A stretch of DNA of 64,000 bases from Desulfoluna spongiiphila. GTDB lineage: Bacteria; Desulfobacterota; Desulfobacteria; Desulfobacterales; Desulfolunaceae. The notes beneath the pieces are model-generated. The model did no database searches, was not told where the DNA came from, and saw only the letters and a program-made list of their open reading frames with translations. Positions within the stretch are counted from its first letter, which is position 1; the number at the start of each line of letters is the position of its first letter. Shown here piece by piece: positions 54,738-63,750 of the stretch. The stretch spans positions 62,001 through 126,000 of the forward strand of contig NZ_FMUX01000019.1 in the NCBI RefSeq assembly GCF_900101345.1, in the 5' to 3' direction. A program made the position numbers and the translations under genes.

Positions 54738-56903
54738 TCAGCCCTTGCCGGTCAGGTCCACGGGGTCCTTTTTTAGGATCATCCGGGCATCGGCGATGTC
54801 GATGCCCTGGTCATGGACGATGACGGGGTTCAGGTCCATCTCCTCAATATCCGGGTAGGACTCAATGACCTCCGAGACGGTGAGCAGCAGCTGGCTGAGT
54901 GCTTGTTTGTCCAGGGCGGGGGAGCCCCTGAAGCCGTTTAGGATGGGGGCTGATTTGATCTCGTCGATCATGCGCGAGGCAGCGGTACGGGAGAGGGGCA
55001 GCACCCGAAACGAGACATCCCGCACCACCTCCACGAGAATCCCGCCGATGCCGAACATCACCACCGGACCGAACTGGCGGTCGATCTTGGTGCCGATGAT
55101 CACCTCCACCCCTTTTTTCTTCATGCTGGCCACAAGGCATCCTTTGATAACGGCGTCGGATTTGTACTCCCGGGCGTTGTCGATGATGCGGTGAAAGGCG
55201 TTGCGGATCTGGTCTTCGTTTTCCAGGTTGAGGCGCACCCCCCCGGCATCGCTTTTATGCAGGATATCCGGGGAGACAATTTTGAGCACCACTGCCCCGC
55301 CGATCTCTTCGGCCAGGCGGACGGCATCGTCGGCGGTCTTGGCCAGATGCTCGCGCATGGCCGGGGCACCGTGGCTGCGCAGAACCTCTTTGGCTTCATG
55401 CTCAAAGAGATATCGGCGTCCTTCGGTGCGGGCATTTTGGATGATCCGGACGGCTTTTTTCTTTGCCTTGGCGCCCCAGTTGAATTCAAAGGTGGTTTTG
55501 TATTTGTAGGCGGAGATGTACTGGCCGTACCGGGAGAGGGCTCCCACGCATTTTGTGGCGATGTCCAGGGACTCGTAGACGGGGATCCCGTAGTACCGGA
55601 GGAGTTCCAGGGAGTGGGGCTTTACCGAATTGTAGAGACTCTGGAGGACAATGGGCTTGCCCGATTTCTGGACGAGTTTTCCCATCTGGTGGGCCGCGTC
55701 TTCCTCAAGGAACCGGAGCTTTTCGGCAAAGCGGATGGCGTAGCCTCCGAAGAGGCCTGCGATGAGAAGGCCGCCGACGTTGGCGTCGTTTAAGATGATC
55801 CTGGCACAGCGTGCAAAGATCTCGGGGTTGGCGTCGCTGCCACCGGCCACGTCCACGGGGTTGGAGACCGCGGCGTTGTGGGGGAGGATCTCCCGCAGCC
55901 TGGCCTGGGCCCGGTCCGACAGGGTGGGGATTTCAAGGCCCAGGTCGGTGAGAAGGTCCGAGGCGATGGTGGCGTGGCCTCCGCCGTCGGCCAGGATGGC
56001 CACTTTTTTGTTTCGGATATGGGGGAGGCTGGAGAGGGTCTCGGCCACGGGAAAGAGCTGGTCCGGGTGTTCGATGTTGATGATCCCCGCCCGCTCAAAG
56101 GAGGTTCGTGCCACCTCGGAGATGCCCGCCAGGGCACCGGTGTGGGATCCCGCCGACTTTTGCCCCGTGGAGGTCCGGCCACTTTTCAACAGGATAATCG
56201 GTTTTTGCCGGGATGTCTTGTACACCTGTTGGAGAAAGGTCCTGCCGTCCCGCAATCCTTCTACATAGATGAGGATTGCCTTGGTTTTTTCGTCGTGGCG
56301 GAAAAATTCCAGGTATTCGTCAAAGTGGATGTCCGATTCGTTGCCCACGCCCACATAGTAGGAGAACCCTTTGTGGCTTCGGAGGGTGGCCTCGGTGATG
56401 AGGTGAAGGGCAATGTTGCCGCTCTGGGTGAGCAGGGCGATGTCCCCTTTGGGGACGTTGGAGAGTCCCACCAGGTTCAGCCCCGTCCACATGTTGATGA
56501 TGCCCGAGGTGTTGGGGCCCACCAGCCGGACGTTGTGGGAACGGGCCGTCTCCAGGATCTCGTCTTCAAGGCGTTTGCCCTGGGGGCCCATTTCACCGAA
56601 GCCCCCTGCGATGATGACGGCCCCTGCGATGCCTTTGCGGCCGCACTGGGCAAGGAGGCCGGGCACGGTGGCTGCCGGCGTGGTGATGAGGGCCAGGTCC
56701 ACCGGTTCCTTGATCTCTTCTACGTCGGCGTAGCATCTCAGACCGAGGATGCGTCGCTCCCGTGGGTTGACGGGGTAGATCCCTCCTTCGAATCCGCTCT
56801 TCTTCAGGGTGGCCACGGCCTGGTAGCCCCGTTTGGTTTCATCCCGCGACGCGCCGATAACGGCCACGGAGTCGGCGTTGAGTATGCGGTGAAGGTCTTC
56901 CAT
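54738..56903 (-). CDS. Fused ADP-forming acyl-CoA synthetase (acetate-CoA ligase family), second paralogue
   Basis: 721 residues, same architecture as the gene at 3699-5867 but only moderately similar. CoA-binding start AVIGASRDETKRGYQAV, GPNTSGI instead of GPNCLGV, TQSGNIALH instead of SQSGALCTA, and the phosphohistidine in AGSHTGALAG (His-254). ATP-grasp part about 480-720 with GGAVVLKIVSPDILHKSDAG. It starts two bases after the crotonase gene, so the two products probably act on the same pathway: acyl-CoA made or hydrated by the crotonase, then converted to acid and ATP (or the reverse). An aromatic or branched acyl substrate is possible but not proven. Confidence 0.9.
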   Translation of the reverse strand: MEDLHRILNADSVAVIGASRDETKRGYQAVATLKKSGFEGGIYPVNPRERRILGLRCYADVEEIKEPVDLALITTPAATVPGLLAQCGRKGIAGAVIIAGGFGEMGPQGKRLEDEILETARSHNVRLVGPNTSGIINMWTGLNLVGLSNVPKGDIALLTQSGNIALHLITEATLRSHKGFSYYVGVGNESDIHFDEYLEFFRHDEKTKAILIYVEGLRDGRTFLQQVYKTSRQKPIILLKSGRTSTGQKSAGSHTGALAGISEVARTSFERAGIINIEHPDQLFPVAETLSSLPHIRNKKVAILADGGGHATIASDLLTDLGLEIPTLSDRAQARLREILPHNAAVSNPVDVAGGSDANPEIFARCARIILNDANVGGLLIAGLFGGYAIRFAEKLRFLEEDAAHQMGKLVQKSGKPIVLQSLYNSVKPHSLELLRYYGIPVYESLDIATKCVGALSRYGQYISAYKYKTTFEFNWGAKAKKKAVRIIQNARTEGRRYLFEHEAKEVLRSHGAPAMREHLAKTADDAVRLAEEIGGAVVLKIVSPDILHKSDAGGVRLNLENEDQIRNAFHRIIDNAREYKSDAVIKGCLVASMKKKGVEVIIGTKIDRQFGPVVMFGIGGILVEVVRDVSFRVLPLSRTAASRMIDEIKSAPILNGFRGSPALDKQALSQLLLTVSEVIESYPDIEEMDLNPVIVHDQGIDIADARMILKKDPVDLTGKG

Positions 56904-56905
56904 GG

Positions 56906-57733
56906 TTACACCCCCTTGAATATCGGTCGGCGCTTCTCTTTAAAGGCGTCAATGCCCTCCTGCCAGTCCCGGCTCTCCATGCATGCGACAATGGCCTTGG
57001 TCTCTTCGGCGTAGCTCTCTTCCAGCGTAAGGGAGGGCGCACGCTCCATGAGGGATTTGGCAAGGGCCATGGAGAGGGGCGCTTTGTCGGTCATGCGGGC
57101 GGCCAGGGCCATGGCTTCGCTTAACAGGTGGTCTGCGGGCACGCTGGCAAGGGCCAGGCCGGTTTGAACGGCTTCGGGCCCGTTCAGGACCCGGCCCGTG
57201 TAGATGAGTTCCCGGGCCCGGGCCAGGCCCACGGTGCGTTCCAGGTGGCGTGTGACCCCGCCGCCCACCATGGTGCCGAGGCCTGTTTCGGGAAAGGCCA
57301 GGGTGGCTGTGTCGGCCATGAGCACAAAATCGCAGTTGAGGGCCAGCTCGGTGCCGGCACCGCGGGCGGGGCCGTTGACGGCTGCGATAACCGGAAGGGG
57401 AAGGGTGCGGAGTTTCAGGCAGGTGGCGTGGGCCAGCTCGATGTAGGCCTTTTTTTCCGTGGGGGTACGTCCTCCGTCGGCGTGGTGCTTGAGGTCCGCA
57501 CCGGCACAAAAGGCCTCCTTGACGGGCTGTCCGGCGCTGGTGGTGTTGTCGGGCAAGGGGGGGGCACCCGTGAGGATCAGGGCTCGTACGGCGGGGTCCG
57601 AAGGCAGTGAGTCCAGTATGGCCCCCAGCTCTTCGTACATGCGTTCAATGACGGCGTTCATGCGATGGGGCCGGTTGAGACGCAGGATACCGGTGTTGTC
57701 CCGGGCCTCGAAGAGCACGGTTGCTGGGGTCAT
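56906..57733 (-). CDS. Enoyl-CoA hydratase/isomerase (crotonase) family protein
   Basis: 275 residues, one crotonase fold. The oxyanion hole is formed by AFCAGADLKHH (about residues 74-84) and GPARGAGTELAL (about 121-132), the Glu of the latter at the usual catalytic position. PETGLGTMVGGG gives the second acidic position. A loop of about 15 residues, PPLPDNTTSAGQPVK, is inserted just before the first motif. It is the first gene of a three-gene operon with an ADP-forming acyl-CoA synthetase and a hydrolase. Hydratase, isomerase or hydrolase activity cannot be distinguished by eye. Confidence 0.85.
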   Translation of the reverse strand: MTPATVLFEARDNTGILRLNRPHRMNAVIERMYEELGAILDSLPSDPAVRALILTGAPPLPDNTTSAGQPVKEAFCAGADLKHHADGGRTPTEKKAYIELAHATCLKLRTLPLPVIAAVNGPARGAGTELALNCDFVLMADTATLAFPETGLGTMVGGGVTRHLERTVGLARARELIYTGRVLNGPEAVQTGLALASVPADHLLSEAMALAARMTDKAPLSMALAKSLMERAPSLTLEESYAEETKAIVACMESRDWQEGIDAFKEKRRPIFKGV

Positions 57734-57826
57734 CTGAAGTCTCCAGACCGGTTTTCAGCCGACAGGGTCAGGCGGTAAAGAGGGGGCGAAAACCGCGTGG
57801 GTGGTGTAATTTCTCAATAAATCAAA

Positions 57827-57856
57827 ATTTTACCAAATGCCTCATCGGCGCGTCAA
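57827..57856 (-). promoter_or_regulatory. Putative sigma-70 promoter of the crotonase operon
   Basis: On the minus strand TTGACG (57856-57851, five of six) is followed after 18 bases by TAAAAT (57832-57827, five of six), about 90 bases before the crotonase ATG. On the plus strand a TATAAT lies at 57943-57948 without a clear -35 and might serve the lipoprotein gene. Confidence 0.55.
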
Positions 57857-58071
57857 ACAGAACGTTTGCAATTTTCAATTAAACATGTAACTCTTTCCTC
57901 CAAAGTTCAGTATTAGGCTAACGTGTTGCATGACTTATTGACTATAATACAGGGGCTGGTTTCTGCGGTAACGTCACGGGTTTTATTGGTGCGGTGGGCC
58001 CGGTTTGTATTTGATTTACGGGTTTTGGGGCGTCTTTCCGGAGTGGTCATTTTTCTGATACGGATGGTGTT

Positions 58072-58482
58072 ATGACATTGAAAAAATTGGGGTTGATCCT
58101 GCTGGTTTTTGCCTGTACGGCCTGTTCCTCACAGGAGTACAGTTACCCCGTGCACTTCGAGACCCTGCTGAACGATCACTCCATTCTCACCTTTGATGTG
58201 ACGGTCGTCATGAAAAACGAGAAGGGGCTGGAAGAGTTGAAAAAAAAGGTGGCCCAGGTGGAGTACGGGATGCGTATCGTGCTGACCCAGAGGCACCCGG
58301 ACCAGATCGATACCCCCAAGCGCATCAAGAGCGTGATGCGAAAAATCTGCGAATCCCAGATGGCGAACCGGGTGGATCGGTTTGATGTGACGCAGATGAG
58401 ACTCCGGCGGTACGTCGGCGGAGCCAAGTACGTGGATGAAGGTCCCAAGGGGATCAGCCGAAAGGGCCTCACCGGCCAGTAG
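58072..58482 (+). CDS. Small predicted lipoprotein of unknown family
   Basis: 136 residues. Residues 1-17 are hydrophobic and end in FACTAC, with Cys-18 as probable lipidated residue (lipobox TAC, less typical before). The mature part has a beta-rich beginning (SYPVHFETLLNDHSILTFDVTVVM), a Lys-rich helix, then RKICESQMANRVDRFDVTQM. No catalytic motif is seen. A loose likeness to FliL-type C-terminal regions exists, but I do not assign it. It is monocistronic and convergent with the UDP-glucose dehydrogenase gene. Confidence 0.65.
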   Translation: MTLKKLGLILLVFACTACSSQEYSYPVHFETLLNDHSILTFDVTVVMKNEKGLEELKKKVAQVEYGMRIVLTQRHPDQIDTPKRIKSVMRKICESQMANRVDRFDVTQMRLRRYVGGAKYVDEGPKGISRKGLTGQ

Positions 58483-58513
58483 GGGCTGTGGATCACCCTT
58501 ACAAGTATTTACA

Positions 58514-58553
58514 AAAAGCGGGCATGCGCCAACGGCGTGCCCGCTTTTTTTTG
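58514..58553. terminator. Bidirectional terminator between lipoprotein and ugd genes
   Basis: AAAAAGCGGGCA pairs with TGCCCGCTTTTT, and CGCC with GGCG inside, with a two-base bulge (TG). T-runs lie on the 3' side of both strands. Confidence 0.8.
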
Positions 58554-58559
58554 TTGGGT

Positions 58560-59888
58560 TCAGCGGCCGATGCCTTCGTAGTGGAACCCTTCTGTTTTGA
58601 GTTGCTCGGGGTTGTACTGATTTCTTCCGTCGAAAATAACGGGCTGGGCCATGAGGCGTTTCATCGCCTCGAAATCAGGTTGGCGAAACGGTTTCCATTC
58701 GGTGACAAGGAGCATGGCGTCCACATCCTTCACGGCGTCATACTGGTGGTCTGCCAGGGTGAGGCTGCCGCTCTTCAGGTGCCCGGCCAGGCTTTGCCCT
58801 GCTTCTTCCATGGCCACGGGGTCGTAGGCTGTTACCGTGGCCCCTGCGGCGATGAGCTGATCGATGACCACCACGGCCGGGGCTTCTCGCATGTCGTCTG
58901 TACCCGGCTTGAAGGCCAGCCCCCAGACCCCGAAGCGGCGTCCGGTCAGATCGTCTCCAAAATGGGCCACCACCTTTTCAAAGAGGCGTTTTTTCTGGAA
59001 GGCGTTTCGCGTCTCCACGGCCTTTAAGATAAGCGGCGTAAAGCCCACCTCTCCGGCGGAACGGATCAGGGCCTGTACATCTTTGGGAAAGCAGGACCCT
59101 CCATAGCCGCACCCTGCGTAGATAAAGCTGTAGCCGATGCGGCTGTCCGAGCCGATCCCCTTTCGGACGCTCTCCACATCCACCCCGAGTTTTTCACACA
59201 TGAAGGCGATCTCGTTCATGAAGGAGATCTTGGTGGCCAGAAGGGAGTTTGCCGCGTACTTGGTCATCTCCGCGTCGCGGATGCCCATGGAGACGATTTT
59301 GTCCTGAATGCGGGAAAAGGGAGCATAGAGGGTTTTCATGATGGCTTCGGAACGCGGGGAATCGGTGCCGATGACCACGCGGTCGGGGCGCATGAAATCG
59401 CCAACGGCCGCACCTTCCTTGAGAAATTCGGGGTTGCTCACCACATCAAATTCCACGGAGACCCCCCGTTTGTCCAGCTCTCCCTGAACCACCTGCCGGA
59501 CCTTGTCCGCGGTGCCAACGGGAACCGTGGATTTGTCCACGATGACGCCGTAGCGCGAGAGGTTTTCCCCGATTTCACGGGCCACGGTCAGGACGTATCG
59601 GAGGTCTGCGGAGCCGTCTTCTCCCGGCGGGGTTCCTACGGCGATGAAGAAGAGGTCGGAGTGTGTCATGGCTTCGGATAGATCTGTGGTGAAATTGAGG
59701 AGCCCGAGCTTGTGGTTGCTTGTCACCAGACCCTCAAGGCCGGGCTCGTAGATGGGAAGGACCCCATTTTTGAGGTTCTCAATCTTGGCTTTGTCCACGT
59801 CTACGCAGGTGACGTGGTTTCCCATCTCGGAAAAACAGGCGCCGGTGACGAGGCCCACGTAGCCTGTACCGATGACAGTGATATGCAT
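58560..59888 (-). CDS. ugd: UDP-glucose 6-dehydrogenase
   Basis: Oxidises UDP-glucose to UDP-glucuronate with two NAD, for surface polysaccharide or LPS precursors. The start at 59888 has GGGAGA upstream and puts the NAD motif VIGTGYVGLVTG at residues 5-16. The catalytic Cys-266 is in GYGGSCFPKD, with Lys-210 and Asn-214 in the TKYAANSLLA stretch. 442 residues is the typical length. A further upstream ATG at 59918 is in frame but is not needed. Related to surface-carbohydrate functions like the deacetylase at 23571. Confidence 0.95.
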   Translation of the reverse strand: MHITVIGTGYVGLVTGACFSEMGNHVTCVDVDKAKIENLKNGVLPIYEPGLEGLVTSNHKLGLLNFTTDLSEAMTHSDLFFIAVGTPPGEDGSADLRYVLTVAREIGENLSRYGVIVDKSTVPVGTADKVRQVVQGELDKRGVSVEFDVVSNPEFLKEGAAVGDFMRPDRVVIGTDSPRSEAIMKTLYAPFSRIQDKIVSMGIRDAEMTKYAANSLLATKISFMNEIAFMCEKLGVDVESVRKGIGSDSRIGYSFIYAGCGYGGSCFPKDVQALIRSAGEVGFTPLILKAVETRNAFQKKRLFEKVVAHFGDDLTGRRFGVWGLAFKPGTDDMREAPAVVVIDQLIAAGATVTAYDPVAMEEAGQSLAGHLKSGSLTLADHQYDAVKDVDAMLLVTEWKPFRQPDFEAMKRLMAQPVIFDGRNQYNPEQLKTEGFHYEGIGR

Positions 59889-60228
59889 GGTGATCTCCCG
59901 GTTTCGGATGATTGCCATCCGTTTTTAGATAATTGAGGTGAAAAAAAACGTTGGCTTGCACGTACGTTGCCCTGTATTTCGGGGCGATTTGTCTTATCCC
60001 CCGGGTAAGTGCAACGGGGGCTTTCTGATTCAAAAGGGTGTTGTTGTCTCGGGGTATTTCCTGTAGGCTCTGTGCACGCATCCTGCCGGATGCTTCTTTT
60101 CGTTTTTATCTACGTTTTTTAAAGAGGGGGGAGAGCCGGCATTCGGTGCAACCAATCTGGTGTGGCGTGTTGGGGGCTCAGTCTTGCCGGCAAGCGCTTT
60201 TGTCTTCAAACCGTAATGTTTCCGTACA
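59889..60228. other. Divergent control region of ugd and mfd, nothing further seen
   Basis: This 340-base gap must hold both promoters. I see no clear consensus promoter, hairpin or gene in it. Confidence 0.4.
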
Positions 60229-63200
60229 GTGAATATGGCTCAAAATCAAGTGGAAAACATCCTGCGTCCCTTCCTGACGCAATCTCAGGACAGAGGGTCC
60301 TCATCTGTCATCGCCGGGCTGGCCGGGTCGGAAAAAGCCCTGGTCACAGACACCATCTCCCGATTGGTCCCTGGGCCCCTTGTGGTGGTTCTTCCCACCA
60401 TGAAGGACGTGGATACCTTTTTGGGGGATCTCTCCCTCTTTGCCGGTGTGCCTGCCGAGGAGGCGGCCGCCCTGTTCCCTCCCTACAACATCCTGCCGTA
60501 CAAATCGGTGTCGTATCACGCGGAAACATCCGCCAAGAGGATCCGGACCCTTTACGCCATGCTGGAAGGGCGGATGCCGAAGATCGTGGTCACCACCGTG
60601 GACACCCTGATGCAGCGGCTGATCCCCAAAGACGAGATGAACGCCTACGCCGATCTCCTGATGGTCAACGAGGAGGTGGATCGCGTCGAGCTCATTGCTA
60701 ATCTGGTGGCCGGGGGATACGTTCGCACCTCCATTGTGGAGGAGCCCGGTGACTTTTCCGTGCGGGGCGGTATCGTGGATTTCTTCTCACCTTACCACGA
60801 TGACCCGGTGCGGGTGGAGTTTTTTGGTGATGTGGTGGACTCCATCCGTCTTTTTTCCGCATCCAACCAGCGGCGAAAGAGCTCCCTTGGGGAGGCGGTC
60901 CTCCTTCCTGCCCGGGAAACCATCCTGCGCCGGGAGAACCTGGAAGGGGTGGTGGGGCGGATCCGGCGGGCGGCCGCCGACGCCGGGGTACCCCTTGACG
61001 AGGTAAAGAACCTGGTGGGACGGGTCAAGGCGGAAGAGGGGGGATCCTCGGTGGAGAGCCTCCTCTCCCTGGTGTACCCGAGCCTGGACACCTTTATGGA
61101 TTACCTCCCGGCAAACGCCCTCATGGTGATTCCGGATCCCGACGGGTTGCGCCGGAGCCGGGATGTTTTTCTCCAGCGGGTGGCCGGTAACTACGAGCTG
61201 GCCCAAAAGGGGAATCGCCTCACCGTTGAACCGAATCAGCTTTTTCTGGACGAGGAGGACCTGACTGCCCACCTCAAGGCCTGTCGGGTGCTGGAGTACG
61301 CCATGGTCGCCACCGCACCCCGGGAGACAAACAGCTCCCTGACCCTGTCGATTTCCGACCACAGCGCCCTCACCGCCGAGCTCAAGACCCGACCCACCAA
61401 GGAGGACGCCCCCCTTCAGCCCCTGGTGGATCGCCTTGAATCCCTTCGCCGGGACGGGCACCTCACCTGGATCCTCTGCAGTCGGGAGCCCCAGGTGGAA
61501 CGTCTCCTGGATTTGTTGAAACCCTATGGCATCGCGCCGCCTGTGGGGGCATACAACCGCGAGGCATCGGTACGCGGGGGCGCTCTTCGCATTGCCGTGG
61601 GCCATCTGTCCACCGGTTTTTTCTGGCCCGATGCCGGTCTGGCCGTCATCACAGAAGATGAGATCTTCGGGGCCAAGCGCCGGGTGGTGCGAAGCGCCAA
61701 ACGGCGGGCCCGGGATGAACTCCTCTCCCTGGGGGAGCTGAAAGAGGGCGACCTTGTGGTCCATGACGAGCACGGTATCGGTCGGTACGTGGGCCTGACG
61801 AAGATCGTGGTGGGGCGCATTACCAGCGATTATCTTGCCATCGAGTACAAAGACGAGGACCGGTTCTACCTGCCCGTGGATCGCATGGGAATGATCCAGA
61901 AGTACGTGGGTGTCGAAGGACACAAGCCCCTGCTGGACCGCATGGGTGGCAAGTCCTGGGACAAGGTGAAGGCCAAGGCTAAAAAAGACGTGGAGAAGAT
62001 GGCCGGGGAGCTCCTCAAGCTCTATTCCGAACGCAAGGTGAAAAAAGGCTTTAAATTCTCCCCGTCGGACGCCTACTTCAACGAATTCCAGGCCTCCTTT
62101 CCCTACGAAGAGACCCGTGACCAGCTCGGTGCCATCGAAGATGTCCTTGATGACATGGAAAAGGAGACCTCCATGGACCGCCTGGTCTGCGGGGATGTGG
62201 GGTACGGCAAGACCGAAGTGGCCATGCGCGCTGCCTTTAAATCCGTTGCCGACGGCAAGCAGGTGGCGGTGCTGGTGCCCACCACGGTCCTTGCCGAGCA
62301 GCACCTGAAGACCTTCCGGGAGCGGTTTGACCGTTACCCGGTCATCGTGGAGAGCCTCAGCCGGTTCCGAAAGGCGGCCGAGCAACGACGCATTGTCGAA
62401 GCCCTGGGGGAGGGCAAGGTGGACATCGTCATCGGGACCCACCGCCTCTTTTCTGGGGACGTGGACTTCAAGGACCTGGGCCTTCTGATCATCGATGAGG
62501 AGCAGCGGTTCGGTGTCCGTCACAAGGAGAAGCTCAAAGGGCTCAAGAGCACCGTGGACGTGCTGGCCCTGTCTGCCACCCCCATCCCCAGGACCCTGCA
62601 CATGTCCCTGGCCGGCATGCGGGACATCAGCGTGATCTCCACCCCGCCCGAAGAGCGTCAGGCCATTATCAGCTATATCGCCGAATACGATGACGCCATC
62701 GTGGGGGAAGCCATCACCCGGGAGCTGGACCGCCAGGGCCAGGTCTTTTTCGTCCACAACAACGTGGCCTCCATTGAGCGCATGGCCGATCGCATTCGGG
62801 ACCTGGTTCCCACGGCCCGGGTGGGAGTGGCCCATGGCCAGCAGACCGAGCGGGAGCTCGAAAAGGTGATGTTCGCCTTTGTGGAGAAGCAGATCGATGT
62901 GCTGGTGACCACTACCATCATTGAGTCGGGCCTGGATATCCCCTCGGCCAACACCATGATCGTAAACCGGGCGGACCGCTTCGGCCTCTCCCAGCTCTAT
63001 CAGCTCAGGGGCCGTATCGGCCGTGGCGACGAGCAGGCCTTTGCCTATCTTTTTGTGCCCGAAGAGGCCCGCCTGAGCCGGGATGCGGCGCGGCGCATGA
63101 AGGTCTTGATGGAGCACACCGACCTGGGCTCCGGCTTTCAGATCGCCATGAGCGATCTCCAGATACGCGGCGGAGGCGCTGCCCTCGGGGCCTCCCAGTC

Positions 63201-63750
63201 GGGGCATATCGCCGCCGTGGGCTACGACATGTTTCTCACTCTCATGGACGAGGCCATCTCCGAGTTGAAGGGGCAGCCCAAGGTCCATGCCCTGGAGCCG
63301 GAGATCAACGTGAACTTCTCCACCTTCTTCCCGGAAGACTATATCCCGGATATCGAGCAGAGGCTGGTGCTCTACAGGCGCCTTGCCCGCATGGGGGAAC
63401 TCAAGGAGATTGCCGACATCAAAGGCGAGATCGTCGATCGGTACGGGAAGCTGCCCGAAGAGGCCATGAACGTGCTGTTAAAGATCATGCTGAGGATCCA
63501 GGCGGTGAGGGCGGGCGTTAAAAAGCTCGAACTGTCCGGCACCCAGCTCTCTCTCTCCTTTTCCGATCTTCACCAGAAGGTGCCCCACGCCATCGTGGAG
63601 GTGACGGCCAGGGGAGAGGGGCGCTACGAGCTTACCCCGGACCTGTTGTTCCGTGCGACCCTTACCAAAGGGAGCAACAGCAGCCTGTTGACACAATGCA
63701 AGAATATTCTCAAGGAGGTGGCAGCGTATGTTAACCCGGCAGACGATTAA
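60229..63750 (+). CDS. mfd: Transcription-repair coupling factor Mfd
   Basis: Removes RNA polymerase stalled at DNA lesions and recruits UvrA. 1173 residues (E. coli 1148). The UvrB-like N-terminus (about 1-350) has PPYNILPYKSVSYHAETSA and PGDFSVRGGIVDFFSP. The RNA polymerase-binding domain is DLVVHDEHGIGRYVGL. The helicase motor has GDVGYGKTEVAMRAAF, IIDEEQRFGVRHKEK, ALSATPIPRTLHMSL and TTTIIESGLDIPSANTMI; RGRIGRGDEQAFAY and the D7 domain follow. The start GTG at 60229 and ATG at 60235 are both in frame and neither has a good Shine-Dalgarno site. It overlaps the next gene by 23 bases. Confidence 0.95.
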   Translation: MNMAQNQVENILRPFLTQSQDRGSSSVIAGLAGSEKALVTDTISRLVPGPLVVVLPTMKDVDTFLGDLSLFAGVPAEEAAALFPPYNILPYKSVSYHAETSAKRIRTLYAMLEGRMPKIVVTTVDTLMQRLIPKDEMNAYADLLMVNEEVDRVELIANLVAGGYVRTSIVEEPGDFSVRGGIVDFFSPYHDDPVRVEFFGDVVDSIRLFSASNQRRKSSLGEAVLLPARETILRRENLEGVVGRIRRAAADAGVPLDEVKNLVGRVKAEEGGSSVESLLSLVYPSLDTFMDYLPANALMVIPDPDGLRRSRDVFLQRVAGNYELAQKGNRLTVEPNQLFLDEEDLTAHLKACRVLEYAMVATAPRETNSSLTLSISDHSALTAELKTRPTKEDAPLQPLVDRLESLRRDGHLTWILCSREPQVERLLDLLKPYGIAPPVGAYNREASVRGGALRIAVGHLSTGFFWPDAGLAVITEDEIFGAKRRVVRSAKRRARDELLSLGELKEGDLVVHDEHGIGRYVGLTKIVVGRITSDYLAIEYKDEDRFYLPVDRMGMIQKYVGVEGHKPLLDRMGGKSWDKVKAKAKKDVEKMAGELLKLYSERKVKKGFKFSPSDAYFNEFQASFPYEETRDQLGAIEDVLDDMEKETSMDRLVCGDVGYGKTEVAMRAAFKSVADGKQVAVLVPTTVLAEQHLKTFRERFDRYPVIVESLSRFRKAAEQRRIVEALGEGKVDIVIGTHRLFSGDVDFKDLGLLIIDEEQRFGVRHKEKLKGLKSTVDVLALSATPIPRTLHMSLAGMRDISVISTPPEERQAIISYIAEYDDAIVGEAITRELDRQGQVFFVHNNVASIERMADRIRDLVPTARVGVAHGQQTERELEKVMFAFVEKQIDVLVTTTIIESGLDIPSANTMIVNRADRFGLSQLYQLRGRIGRGDEQAFAYLFVPEEARLSRDAARRMKVLMEHTDLGSGFQIAMSDLQIRGGGAALGASQSGHIAAVGYDMFLTLMDEAISELKGQPKVHALEPEINVNFSTFFPEDYIPDIEQRLVLYRRLARMGELKEIADIKGEIVDRYGKLPEEAMNVLLKIMLRIQAVRAGVKKLELSGTQLSLSFSDLHQKVPHAIVEVTARGEGRYELTPDLLFRATLTKGSNSSLLTQCKNILKEVAAYVNPADD

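Noticed and set aside
60787..63288. Very long antisense open frame (833 codons) opposite mfd
   Set aside because: It mirrors a GC-rich coding gene in an opposite frame, has no ribosome-binding site or recognisable domain, and has the His/Gly/Gln-rich composition of shadow frames.
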